A stretch of DNA of 64,000 nucleotides, from NCBI GenBank assembly GCA_002298165.1, contig DBMI01000115.1, positions 131,823 through 195,822 on the forward strand, read 5' to 3'. The position numbers and the translations under genes were made by a program. This DNA is from Desulfarculales bacterium UBA702. Lineage in GTDB: Bacteria > Desulfobacterota > Syntrophobacteria > Syntrophobacterales > Syntrophobacteraceae. The notes below the pieces were generated by a model. That model searched no databases. It saw only the letters and a list, made by a program, of their open reading frames with translations, and had not been told where the DNA came from. The first letter of the stretch is position 1, and every line of letters starts with the position of its first letter. Positions 18,982 to 26,374 of the stretch are shown piece after piece.

Positions 18982-19944
18982 ATGTTATTTGCGCTTTTAT
19001 CGACCTTCACCTGTGCAATATGCCTTTTATGCCTTGGAGTTTCCGCACACGCACAGACCTCTCAAGCCAAGGTCAAACACCCTCCAGGGAATTTCGTTGT
19101 CATTAACGGCGCAAAACTTTGGTACGAGACCGAGGGCAATGGTGAGCCTCTACTGCTCATTCCGGGAGGGCCGGGTACGGCACATGACTATTTCCATCCT
19201 TTCTTTTCCGATTTAGCCGGCTGTTGCCGGATCATCTACTTCGATGCCTTTGGACGCGGCAAGTCAGACCGCGCGAAATCACCAGCAGAGTATACGTTTG
19301 AGAGGGACATCGAAGATGTTGAGGGCCTTCGCAGAGCGCTGGGATTGGGAAAGATCAACATTCTTGGCCATTCATACGGTGGAGCGGTAGCTCAGGCGTA
19401 TGCGCTGAAATATCCGGAGTCAGTCAAAAGACTCATTCTGGCCAACAGCCCTTTTAGTGGAGAGATGTGGCAGGCAGGCCAGGATGTCTTCAATTACGAA
19501 ATAAGAAACCAATTCCCGGAAATATGGCAGAAAGTGGAAGAGGTACGGGCGGAGGGCTATCACTCAAGCGAGAAAAGGCATCAGAAAGCTTACCAGTTGC
19601 CTGCGGAACTGCTCTATTTTTATAATGCCTCCAATGCGAACAAAGTATCGCAGGAATGGAACCCGGAGGTTTTTTTCGCAATAGCCGGCGATGATGCGAA
19701 TTTCCTGATCGGAGGGGATATCGCGAAACTCGATTTCAGAAATCAACTGAAAAGCCTTACGATGCCGATCTTGATCCTTGCAGGGCGCTTCGACAGAATA
19801 GGTCTGCCGAGGTATTCGCTACAGTTCAAAAACTACGCCCCGCAAGCCAGGTTCGTTATGTTCGAGAAGAGTGGCCATTATCCTTTCATAGAAGAAAATG
19901 CTGAGACGGTACGGATTTTAAAGGAATTTCTAGGCAAACAGTGA
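18982..19944 (+). CDS. Exported alpha/beta hydrolase (proline iminopeptidase-like)
   Basis: A 320-residue alpha/beta-hydrolase with a cleavable signal peptide (residues 1 to about 24, ending SAHAQ), so periplasmic. The oxyanion-hole motif is LLIPGGPGTAHDY. The nucleophile elbow GHSYGG puts Ser131 as the nucleophile, the acid is probably the Asp in LAGRFDRIG, and the catalytic His lies in KSGHYPFIEE. The HGGPG-like motif and overall layout are those of the prolyl aminopeptidase (peptidase S33) group, but many unrelated esterases share it, so the substrate is open. GGGGAGG precedes the ATG. It stands alone between two comEC tail remnants in a region that looks acquired. Confidence 0.82.
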   Translation: MLFALLSTFTCAICLLCLGVSAHAQTSQAKVKHPPGNFVVINGAKLWYETEGNGEPLLLIPGGPGTAHDYFHPFFSDLAGCCRIIYFDAFGRGKSDRAKSPAEYTFERDIEDVEGLRRALGLGKINILGHSYGGAVAQAYALKYPESVKRLILANSPFSGEMWQAGQDVFNYEIRNQFPEIWQKVEEVRAEGYHSSEKRHQKAYQLPAELLYFYNASNANKVSQEWNPEVFFAIAGDDANFLIGGDIAKLDFRNQLKSLTMPILILAGRFDRIGLPRYSLQFKNYAPQARFVMFEKSGHYPFIEENAETVRILKEFLGKQ

Positions 19945-19949
19945 GTTTA

Positions 19950-20077
19950 TACTAATTGGCGTTCAAGATCGTACCAGGAACCGCTATAGAAATGTAGCAT
20001 AGCCCCTTGTGGGCGTTGGAGAAATTGGACGGGCACAAGGCCCCAAGCTACATCAACTTGAACGCGAATGGTATTAG
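19950..20077. repeat. Imperfect palindromic repeat, about 128 bp
   Basis: The outer arms are TACTAATTGGCGTTCAAG (19950-19967) and its near-complement CTTGAACGCGAATGGTATTA (20057-20076). The inner arms around 19993-20014 (GTAGCATAGCCCCTTGTGGG) and 20031-20051 also pair imperfectly. The whole element could fold into one long hairpin. It follows the hydrolase stop codon by 6 bp. It could be a MITE or REP-like element, or a terminator; no T-tract follows. A possible degenerate partial copy lies around 37350-37378. Confidence 0.55.
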
Positions 20078-20181
20078 AAGCCATGCATGGGACTGAATTG
20101 CGTAACGGAATTCAACTGTGCTCCGCGGATCGCCAATCACCATAATTATACCGGTTAACGCCACACGCGGAGGAAGACTCA

Positions 20182-20280
20182 ATGGAATTGGGAACAATCA
20201 TTATTCTGCTGGCTGGGGTTGCACTCTGGTACGTAATCAACAGGTGGATTCTGCCCAACCAGAGGGGATCCGCCGGCTGA
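20182..20280 (+). CDS. Very small single-pass membrane protein (32 aa)
   Basis: A short open frame encodes MELGTIIILLAGVALWYVIN followed by RWILPNQRGSAG. It is one membrane helix with a short basic, Pro-containing tail, which is the shape of many real bacterial microproteins. A good ribosome-binding site (GGAGGAAG at 20169-20176) is placed 5-6 bases before the ATG. No family is recognised with certainty. It sits in the accessory stretch downstream of the hydrolase and palindromic repeat. Probably an inner-membrane peptide; function unknown. Confidence 0.55.
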   Translation: MELGTIIILLAGVALWYVINRWILPNQRGSAG

Positions 20281-20372
20281 ATCCCCTATTCCCCCGAAAT
20301 CGGAGATTTCGTGAAGAAGAAGTCGTGCAAATAGTCGGCCCTTAAGCTACTCGGAAAATTCCGGGCTGACAG

Positions 20373-20485
20373 CGAGTGGCGCAGATCAATATGTACCGTC
20401 CCGATCTGCACGGCGCGGTAAAGGCCGTTCCCCACGTCAAACAGCGAACGATCTATATTGAAGAGAGGCAGGCAGGAAGGAGATG
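20373..20485 (+). pseudogene. Degenerate comEC 3'-end remnant (tail copy 3)
   Basis: In frame from 20373 the codons read VAQINMYRPDLHGAVKAVPH and then VKQRTIYIEE. The core YRPDLHGAVKAV aligns with YRTDLDGAVHAV of ComEC and YRTDLDGAVRAV of copy 2. Over 60 bases it matches copy 2 at about three positions in four (my hand count, 46 of 60). There is no stop at the expected place: the frame runs on into the phosphoesterase gene. This copy is shorter and more decayed than copy 2. Confidence 0.6.
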
Positions 20486-21295
20486 CGCACCTATTTTTTC
20501 GGTGATATCCACGGGAATCTTCCGGCCCTTGAAGCCTGCCTCAAGCACTTGGATAGCTTGAGGCCCGATGCAGTTTTTTGTCTCGGCGACATCGCCGGAT
20601 GGCTTCCGTTCGGGGATGAAATATACGCCAGGTTTTGCCGGGAAGGGTTCCCGACTGTTGCCGGAAATCACGATCTGCTCATAGCGGGGGCAATCACCGA
20701 TCATCCGAACCAGTTGGACAGAATCCAGGCAACAGCCTATAACGCCGGACTGCTTTCCCGTGTTAGCGGAGCTATCGACTATTTTCTAAATTTGCCTCTT
20801 TCAATTGAGAAAGAGGAAATCACGATCGTGCATCACTCCCCGTTCAGCCTGCTGCAAAAGTGTGCCGCACCGGCCATCGACAATTTCGGCTATCTTGACG
20901 AAGCAGCTATGGCCGAATTAACCCCACCTTGGCGGGAGTATGGAAAGCGGCTGATCGTGAGCGGCCATGACCACTTTCCGGCAATATTCGAGTTGCCGGA
21001 ACGGGGCGACATAAGGCCTCACCGCTTCGAACCGGATGAGTTGTCGCTTACGGTCCAAATAAATCCAGATTCGCGATACTGGGTTAAAGCCGGGAGCGTT
21101 GGCGGCCCATACCGCGATGGTATCCCGGCGGCTAATTCAGTCCTCTACGACTCTTCACGGGGTACCATAATGCTTTTCAGAATTCCATTCGATACAAAAA
21201 ATCTTCTCGCCCAGCTTTCCTCGCATCGGTTTTTTCGCAACCTGCCCACGATCAAGAAGTATATCGAGACTCTCAGGACCAGTGCGTCCGTGTGA
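20483..21295 (+). CDS. Calcineurin-like metallophosphoesterase
   Basis: A 270-residue metallophosphoesterase. The dinuclear-metal motifs run in order: FFGDIHGNLPAL (D, H), CLGDIAGWLPFGD (D), VAGNHDLLI (N, H), HHSPF, and SGHDHFPAIF (H, H), followed by KAGSVGGPYRDGIPAANSVL near the C-terminus. This is the order of the YfcE/PrpE/diadenosine-tetraphosphatase-like group. The substrate is not readable. The start uses GGAAGGAG 5-6 bases upstream. The 3' end overlaps the convergent galE gene by 23 bp. It directly follows the third comEC tail remnant, so it may originally have been the gene next to comEC. Confidence 0.85.
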   Translation: MRTYFFGDIHGNLPALEACLKHLDSLRPDAVFCLGDIAGWLPFGDEIYARFCREGFPTVAGNHDLLIAGAITDHPNQLDRIQATAYNAGLLSRVSGAIDYFLNLPLSIEKEEITIVHHSPFSLLQKCAAPAIDNFGYLDEAAMAELTPPWREYGKRLIVSGHDHFPAIFELPERGDIRPHRFEPDELSLTVQINPDSRYWVKAGSVGGPYRDGIPAANSVLYDSSRGTIMLFRIPFDTKNLLAQLSSHRFFRNLPTIKKYIETLRTSASV

Positions 21296-22235
21296 CGGCG
21301 GCAATTTCCCGCACCGCCTGGTTAACGGACTTAAATTCGTGTGTAAACCATGTTTTGAGAAAAGAGTTGTCGGCCACGAGTTCCGGCGGATCCCCGGCGC
21401 GGATCGGCATTTCCCGTGAGTTTACACTGACACCCAATTCCGACTCCACGATCCCCAGCAGTTCCTGAACGGATACTCCCCGCCCTCTGCCGACGTTGGA
21501 AACCAGACGCTCCTTCGATTCAAGCATGTCGATTGCCGCAATATGGGCAGCGGCAAGGTCCATGACGTGCACGTAGTCTCGTACGGCCGTACCGTCAGGG
21601 GTGGGATGCGTCGTTCCGAAAAGAGAAAATTCCCCCCCCGAAAAGGCGGCCTTTATGAGATTAGGCAGAACGTGCGTTTCAGGCTCGTGCTTTTCGAAAA
21701 TTTCACCTTCAGGGTCGTTCCCGATCACGTTGAAGTATCGAAGCATCGCATGCCGGATTCCCGCAACGGGTGCAATGCTCGAGATTACATGCTCGCATAG
21801 CAGCTTGGAAAGCCCGTAGGGATTAGTCGGCTTTTGCTGGTGAGTCTCGCTGATGAGTGGTGTAACGGCGTTACCGTATGTTGCGCATGAACTGGAGAAG
21901 ACCAATATTTTAGTTCCCGCGCGTTTCATGGCCTTCAAAAGCGAGATAGTTCCGCCGACGTTATTATCCATATAGAGATCGGGGAGTCGCGTCGATTCTT
22001 CAACGTAAGCCTTGGCTGCAAAGTGGATAACAGCGTCTATGTTGAAACTGCTAAGCGCATGAAAAAGGGCATCTTCATCGCGTATGTCACCGAAGGCGAA
22101 AGGGCCGAACTTGACCCACTCGGCCCAGCCATTTGACAGGTTGTCAAAAACAACAGGATAGTGCCCTGCTTTTTTGAGAAGCTTCGAAGTGTGTGAGCCG
22201 ATATATCCGGCCCCTCCCGTAACAAGAATTCTCAA
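21273..22235 (-). CDS. galE: UDP-glucose 4-epimerase
   Basis: A 320-residue extended short-chain dehydrogenase that interconverts UDP-glucose and UDP-galactose for surface polysaccharides. The N-terminal NAD-binding motif is VTGGAGYIGSHTSKLL, with VIHFAAKAYVEES, the catalytic Ser/Thr segment FSSSCATYG and the YxxxK pair in NPYGLSKLLCE. The C-terminal half has RYFNVIGNDPEGEIFE and the substrate-loop segment DYVHVMDLAAAHI. These give a confident epimerase assignment, although UDP-GlcNAc or UDP-arabinose epimerases look similar. An AGGAGGT site precedes the start. It is convergent with, and overlaps, the phosphoesterase gene. Confidence 0.9.
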   Translation of the reverse strand: MRILVTGGAGYIGSHTSKLLKKAGHYPVVFDNLSNGWAEWVKFGPFAFGDIRDEDALFHALSSFNIDAVIHFAAKAYVEESTRLPDLYMDNNVGGTISLLKAMKRAGTKILVFSSSCATYGNAVTPLISETHQQKPTNPYGLSKLLCEHVISSIAPVAGIRHAMLRYFNVIGNDPEGEIFEKHEPETHVLPNLIKAAFSGGEFSLFGTTHPTPDGTAVRDYVHVMDLAAAHIAAIDMLESKERLVSNVGRGRGVSVQELLGIVESELGVSVNSREMPIRAGDPPELVADNSFLKTWFTHEFKSVNQAVREIAAVTRTHWS

Positions 22236-22558
22236 GCGACCTCCTTTATATTCGCGCTGTGGCCATACTGGTAAAGGCCGCCAGCTTCATTTCATTGCCG
22301 CTTACCCGGCATCATGTTAAAGTGGCGCCGGCCTATGAACAAATTCTTATAAGCCGTTCACACCCATGGAAATGCTATATGGGCGCTTATGCCATGCCAT
22401 TTATCGTTGTTTTCATGGGGCACAATTGTACATTATTTCTTTGGTTTTAGCAGAAATAAAGCTTTCCTCTCCTGCTCTCGATGAGCAGAGGAAGGTCGGA
22501 GGCATTTGCCCTGGCTGTGAAACTCAAGGGCCCTTTTGTTTAACAAAGAGAACCTTTT
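22236..22558. other. Divergent intergenic region with a leader hairpin
   Basis: The region separates galE (minus) from the DUF2007-DUF3786 gene (plus) and must hold both promoters. On the plus strand an imperfect hairpin around 22468-22496 (CTGCTC / GAGCAG stem) and a second short palindrome (AAGGGCCCTT, 22527-22536) lie in the probable leader. No known riboswitch class was recognised. Confidence 0.4.
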
Positions 22559-23452
22559 ATGAACGATTCAGAACAATTTACATCGGTATACACCCTGGCC
22601 AACCGTTTCGAGGCCGATCTCCTGATGGATGCCCTGAGGCAGGAAGGAATACCGGCGCTCCTGCGGGGCTTTGAAGAAACAGCTTATACCGGCTTGTTTG
22701 TACCCCAAAAGGGATGGGGGCGGATCATGGTCCCCAGGGAAATGAAAGATGCGGCCCGTGAGATCGTCGACGCGTTTGTCGAGGACGTTCGCAGCACTGA
22801 CGCGCCCTTTACGAAGGCATCGGAAATAGATCCAGAGCTATGGGAAAGACTAAGAGGGGCCGATCCGGCCGAAATCGCGCAAAATGCCGCAGTCGAGTAT
22901 GACGACGAAGAAGAGGTTTATATAATCCCTTTCTTCAATACGGCCATAGTGTGCTGGCCAGAGTCGGAAAAGATGGAAATAATCGGGGAATTCTCGAAAT
23001 TCTCCCGTGATTTTCAGCTCCACCTTTTCGTACTCCACTACCTGCTCCAATCACGGGAACGTCCGCTTTCCAAAGAATGGGTGACCGAAAAGGATCTCCC
23101 TTCAGGCGCTCTTTTCTTCAATGGACCTCATGCCTTGCCCCTCGGGCCACTTGCAAAATTATTCGACAAGCAACCCGAACTCCTTGACGCCTGCTCACTT
23201 AAATTGGGAGGGGTGAAGGCAAATCTTGGCGACATATCATACGAATTTTCAATTCTTCCCAGAATCCCGCTCCTGATTATTTTCTGGTTGGGAGACGAAG
23301 AGTTCAGGCCGACTTTCCACCTGCTCTTTGACGACACGATAAACCTCCACCTTCCTGTACTGGACCAGATATTTGCCCTGGCCAACATGTTTGCCCGAAT
23401 CCTCATGTATTCGGCAAAATCCATCAATGAAGGCCACATCAATGAACAATAG
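22559..23452 (+). CDS. DUF2007-DUF3786 fusion protein
   Basis: This is a 297-residue cytoplasmic protein with two recognisable parts. Residues 8-75 (TLANRFEADLLMDALRQEG onward, with GRIMVPREMKDAAREIV) resemble DUF2007, a small ferredoxin-like domain. Residues about 105-290 resemble DUF3786, with the closing pattern SYEFSILPRIPLLIIFWLGD and then FHLLFDDTINLHLPVLDQIF. DUF3786 proteins are typical of strict anaerobes and often lie near corrinoid or acetyl-CoA-pathway genes, but no activity is established that I can name. The 3' end overlaps the BtuF-like gene by 11 bp, which suggests co-translation and a possible corrinoid link. Domain calls are from memory of the families. Confidence 0.68.
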   Translation: MNDSEQFTSVYTLANRFEADLLMDALRQEGIPALLRGFEETAYTGLFVPQKGWGRIMVPREMKDAAREIVDAFVEDVRSTDAPFTKASEIDPELWERLRGADPAEIAQNAAVEYDDEEEVYIIPFFNTAIVCWPESEKMEIIGEFSKFSRDFQLHLFVLHYLLQSRERPLSKEWVTEKDLPSGALFFNGPHALPLGPLAKLFDKQPELLDACSLKLGGVKANLGDISYEFSILPRIPLLIIFWLGDEEFRPTFHLLFDDTINLHLPVLDQIFALANMFARILMYSAKSINEGHINEQ

Positions 23453-24209
23453 CCTCAGGCTGATCTCCCTGGCGCCCACCCAGACCGAGATTGTCGCAGC
23501 CCTCGGAATGATTGAAAATCTGATCGGGGTAAGCGAAAACTGCGACTTCCCCGATCCGGTAAAGAAGATCGCGAGATTTGGATCATGGTACTCGCCCGAT
23601 ATAGGCGCTGTGCTTAAGGCTCGCCCCGATCTCGTCCTGACCTTCGGGTCCCACCATGACGAGATTGCCTCGATGCTTTCTGAAGAAGGCATCAGGGTCT
23701 ATCACAGCGAACCGCCAACAATAGCCGCTTCGATGAAATCGATGGGCGAGATTGCAGCATTGCTCGGCTGCGAAAATGAATGGGTGGAGCTTTCAGCTTC
23801 ACTTGAATGCAGGCTTTCCCGAATCCGGGAGGCGCTTGCCAAAAGATCGCCCAGCCGCCCTTCTATATTCCGCATAATGAACTGGGACCCGCTGATTACG
23901 CCCGGACCCGGTGCTTTCCAGCACGATGTCATTCAGTTCTCGGGAGGAGAAAACATCGCGGGCGACGGCCCTGCTCCATATTTTGTCTGCGATCCCGAGC
24001 AGATCAGGTCCCGTGACCCTGAAGTTATATTTTTTTGTGAGCCTCAGATAAGAAACTTACTTGAAAACAATCCTGAATGGAAAAAAGTAAGCGCGGTTCG
24101 TTCCGGCAATATCTTTATCTATGATTGCGGCCTGACCTGCCGCTCGGGACCAAGGATTGTGGACATGGCGGAAAAACTGAGCGCCGCCGTTCTGGGGCTA
24201 TCGGTGTAG
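23442..24209 (+). CDS. BtuF-like helical-backbone metal/cobalamin receptor, no signal peptide
   Basis: About 255 residues of the periplasmic-binding-protein class III (BtuF/FhuD) fold. It opens with LRLISLAPTQTEIVAALGMI and shows GVSENCDFP, KARPDLVLTF, then IFRIMNWDPLITPGPGAFQHDV and RSRDPEVIFF. These are the usual segments of BtuF-type cobalamin or haem/siderophore receptors. There is no signal peptide or lipobox, and the start overlaps the preceding gene, so the protein is probably cytoplasmic or the receptor role has been lost. An in-frame ATG at 23427 would add five residues without giving a signal. No BtuC or BtuD permease or ATPase is nearby. Confidence 0.75.
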   Translation: MNNSLRLISLAPTQTEIVAALGMIENLIGVSENCDFPDPVKKIARFGSWYSPDIGAVLKARPDLVLTFGSHHDEIASMLSEEGIRVYHSEPPTIAASMKSMGEIAALLGCENEWVELSASLECRLSRIREALAKRSPSRPSIFRIMNWDPLITPGPGAFQHDVIQFSGGENIAGDGPAPYFVCDPEQIRSRDPEVIFFCEPQIRNLLENNPEWKKVSAVRSGNIFIYDCGLTCRSGPRIVDMAEKLSAAVLGLSV

Positions 24210-24309
24210 GCGAGTTCCCTGCAGGACAGGTTTGTTTATAGTCGCTGAAAAGATACGCGAATTCAGGAATCCCGCTCATAGAAATAAAGAAAGATTGCGA
24301 GAATTCATT

Positions 24310-24561
24310 ATGAACATGGACCGTGCGATTTTCGAACTGAATGCAAGCGTCGAGGCAACTTCACTCTATATATTGCTTTGCGCCCTGATGGACCTGAGTG
24401 TTCCGCCGACATTGGAAGAAGCAATCCTCAAATGGAACGGGAGCGAAAAGAGCCTCATCTCAGCCGCCGAAGAACTGGTAAAAAGGTGCGTCCTCAACTG
24501 TCCAATCCCCATTCCCAGAAACGTACACCTCCACCCCACAACGCATGACAGATGGTGCTGA
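24310..24561 (+). CDS. Small hypothetical protein (83 aa)
   Basis: An unrecognised small protein. The frame is open from 24232, but the ATG at 24310 (MNMDRAIFELNASVEATSLY) gives a plausible globular start. The product is helical, with a hydrophobic core ILLCALMDLS and a tail with two Cys residues and several Pro and His (CVLNCPIPIPRNVHLHP). The ribosome-binding site is weak. It lies downstream of the BtuF-like gene on the same strand and is convergent with the transglutaminase-like gene. Could be a genuine small gene or a chance frame; I lean towards genuine on composition. Confidence 0.5.
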   Translation: MNMDRAIFELNASVEATSLYILLCALMDLSVPPTLEEAILKWNGSEKSLISAAEELVKRCVLNCPIPIPRNVHLHPTTHDRWC

Positions 24562-24591
24562 TCGAGATTGAATGGGTGCTTGCCTCAAACC

Positions 24592-25290
24592 CTAATCCTT
24601 CCAAATATCCTCTTTTTCGAAATCCGATAAAGAGGCATCTCCGCGCTCGATGAAGAGTTTTTTGGATCTTGTGAAAAAATCTTTGCCGTAAGTTTTCTTC
24701 CAGGCGTCCATTATCCTGGAAACCGGTATGTCGGCATGGGTTCCAAGCTCCTCCACGTATTCCATGAACTTTTTATTCTCGGCATTGTAGGTCTGGAAAA
24801 GGGAATCGTTCCGACCGTCAAATTCGAGCGGCGCGACACCATGCCTGATGCACAGCTCCCGATTGAATGCCGGGGTACATTTGACCCAATTATCTTCCAG
24901 GTAGAATTCGACGTATCCGTGGTAAACGAAAAGATCGTTCCCCAAAAATTCGAGCAACTGCTTGGTTGCGAGGTGGTTTTTAACGGTCGCGAACCCTACA
25001 CGGGAAGGTATGTCGCACGCCCTGCCAAGGGCGCATAGAAGCGACGCCTTTGGTATGCAGAAACTTCGTCCCCTATTGATTACGTAACTTGCCCGGTAAT
25101 GATCGGGCAGGTAGAAAGGAGAGTAGGGATCGTAGCGTATGTCATCGCGTACGGCCAGGTATAGAGCAATAGCTTTGCTGATCGGGCTTTTTTCCTTACC
25201 CGCAACCCGTGCCGCCATTTGTTTTACCAGAATATGATCGCTGTCGATGATCGAAGTCGGCTCGAGGTATTCCCGAAAATCTTCTTCCAT
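24592..25290 (-). CDS. Transglutaminase-like cysteine protease-fold protein
   Basis: A 232-residue protein with a transglutaminase-like core. The Cys is in INRGRSFCIPKASLLCALGRACDIPSR-type context (GRSFCIPKASLL), the His in FVYHGYVEFYLEDNW and the third residue in the following WVKCTPAFNREL segment. It has no signal peptide, so it is cytoplasmic. Such single-domain proteins act as peptidases or amidases, and the substrate is unknown. It lies 45 bp downstream of the purine nucleoside phosphorylase gene on the same strand, so they are probably an operon. Confidence 0.78.
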   Translation of the reverse strand: MEEDFREYLEPTSIIDSDHILVKQMAARVAGKEKSPISKAIALYLAVRDDIRYDPYSPFYLPDHYRASYVINRGRSFCIPKASLLCALGRACDIPSRVGFATVKNHLATKQLLEFLGNDLFVYHGYVEFYLEDNWVKCTPAFNRELCIRHGVAPLEFDGRNDSLFQTYNAENKKFMEYVEELGTHADIPVSRIMDAWKKTYGKDFFTRSKKLFIERGDASLSDFEKEDIWKD

Positions 25291-25335
25291 TTTCGATTCC
25301 TTACATACTGCCTGTAGCTTCGCACATTTCCAGAT

Positions 25336-26157
25336 TTAAATCTGTTCGATTATTTTTGCCAGGAGCTTCTCCAGCCGTTCCCCGGCGGTGTTTGCTGTTG
25401 CGATTACATCCTCGATGGTTGCTGCTTCGTAGGCATCGGGAAGATTCACGTTGGTTATAACGGATATGCCCAGGACCTCCATTCCGGCGTGGATTGCCGT
25501 TATAGTTTCCATCACCAGCGACATTCCTACAGCATCGGCCCCAATAGTTCTCAGAAACCGCGACTCAGCGGCGGTTTCTAGACTCGGTCCCGTAACGCTC
25601 ACATACACCCCTCGGCGGAGGTGAATTCGCTCGACAAGGGCGGTATCTTCGGCAAGCTTTCTGAGCCGGCGGCTGTATGGCTCGGCCATGTGCGGGAAGC
25701 GCAGACCCCAGGCTTCTATATTTTGCCCGATCAGGGGATTTTGCCCGGTGAGGTTGATATGGTCAGTCACCAACATCAGGTCCCCCGGATCGAAATTGGG
25801 ATTGAGGCCGCCCGCGGCGTTCGAAATCATTAGAATCTTTACTCCGAGTTCTCGAAGAACCCTGATCGGAAATGAGACTTCTTCCGGTGAGTAGCCCTCA
25901 TAGAGGTGGAATCTGCCCTGCATGGCCAATACCGGCTTACCGTGCCATGTGCCGTAGACCAGCCTTCCGTGATGGCTTTCCACTGTGCTCACCGGATAAT
26001 TCGGAATAGTCTCGTAAGCTAGTGAAACCGACCTGTCGATGCCATCAACCACGCCTCCGAGTCCGGTTCCCAGAATCAAGCCGATTTTAGGCGGGTCATC
26101 GATGTATGGCTTTATGAAAGCGGCCGATTCTTCCACCCTGCGCTTAATGTCGCTCAT
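25336..26157 (-). CDS. Purine-nucleoside phosphorylase
   Basis: A 273-residue trimeric-type (PNP/MTAP family) phosphorylase that splits purine nucleosides with phosphate in salvage. Motifs are LILGTGLGGVVDGI, the phosphate loop VESHHGRLVYG, MQGRFHLYEGYSPEEV, MISNAAGGLNPNFDPGDLML, TDHINLTGQNPLIG and the active-site loop VYVSVTGPSLETAAESR. The purine-binding Asn is in VITNVNLPDA. Length and motif order match PunA/DeoD-II enzymes. AGAAGCGGATGAGCG around the start gives a moderate ribosome-binding site. Confidence 0.92.
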   Translation of the reverse strand: MSDIKRRVEESAAFIKPYIDDPPKIGLILGTGLGGVVDGIDRSVSLAYETIPNYPVSTVESHHGRLVYGTWHGKPVLAMQGRFHLYEGYSPEEVSFPIRVLRELGVKILMISNAAGGLNPNFDPGDLMLVTDHINLTGQNPLIGQNIEAWGLRFPHMAEPYSRRLRKLAEDTALVERIHLRRGVYVSVTGPSLETAAESRFLRTIGADAVGMSLVMETITAIHAGMEVLGISVITNVNLPDAYEAATIEDVIATANTAGERLEKLLAKIIEQI

Positions 26158-26374
26158 CCGCTTCTCCCTTTTCCTATGACTCCACGCCTATGGCCTTAAT
26201 CCGCCATGATAGTATAATTAAAATTTAACAAATGGCATCCAAGCCGCCGCTTGAGCGACCTTATGTCTCTGAGCAGGTAACGAGAATTGACATAACCATG
26301 CTCTTTTGTAAAGATCGTTTGCCGATTAAAGCCGATCATGGTCATAACCAACGGAGCCTTCCTGAAATTCGAAA

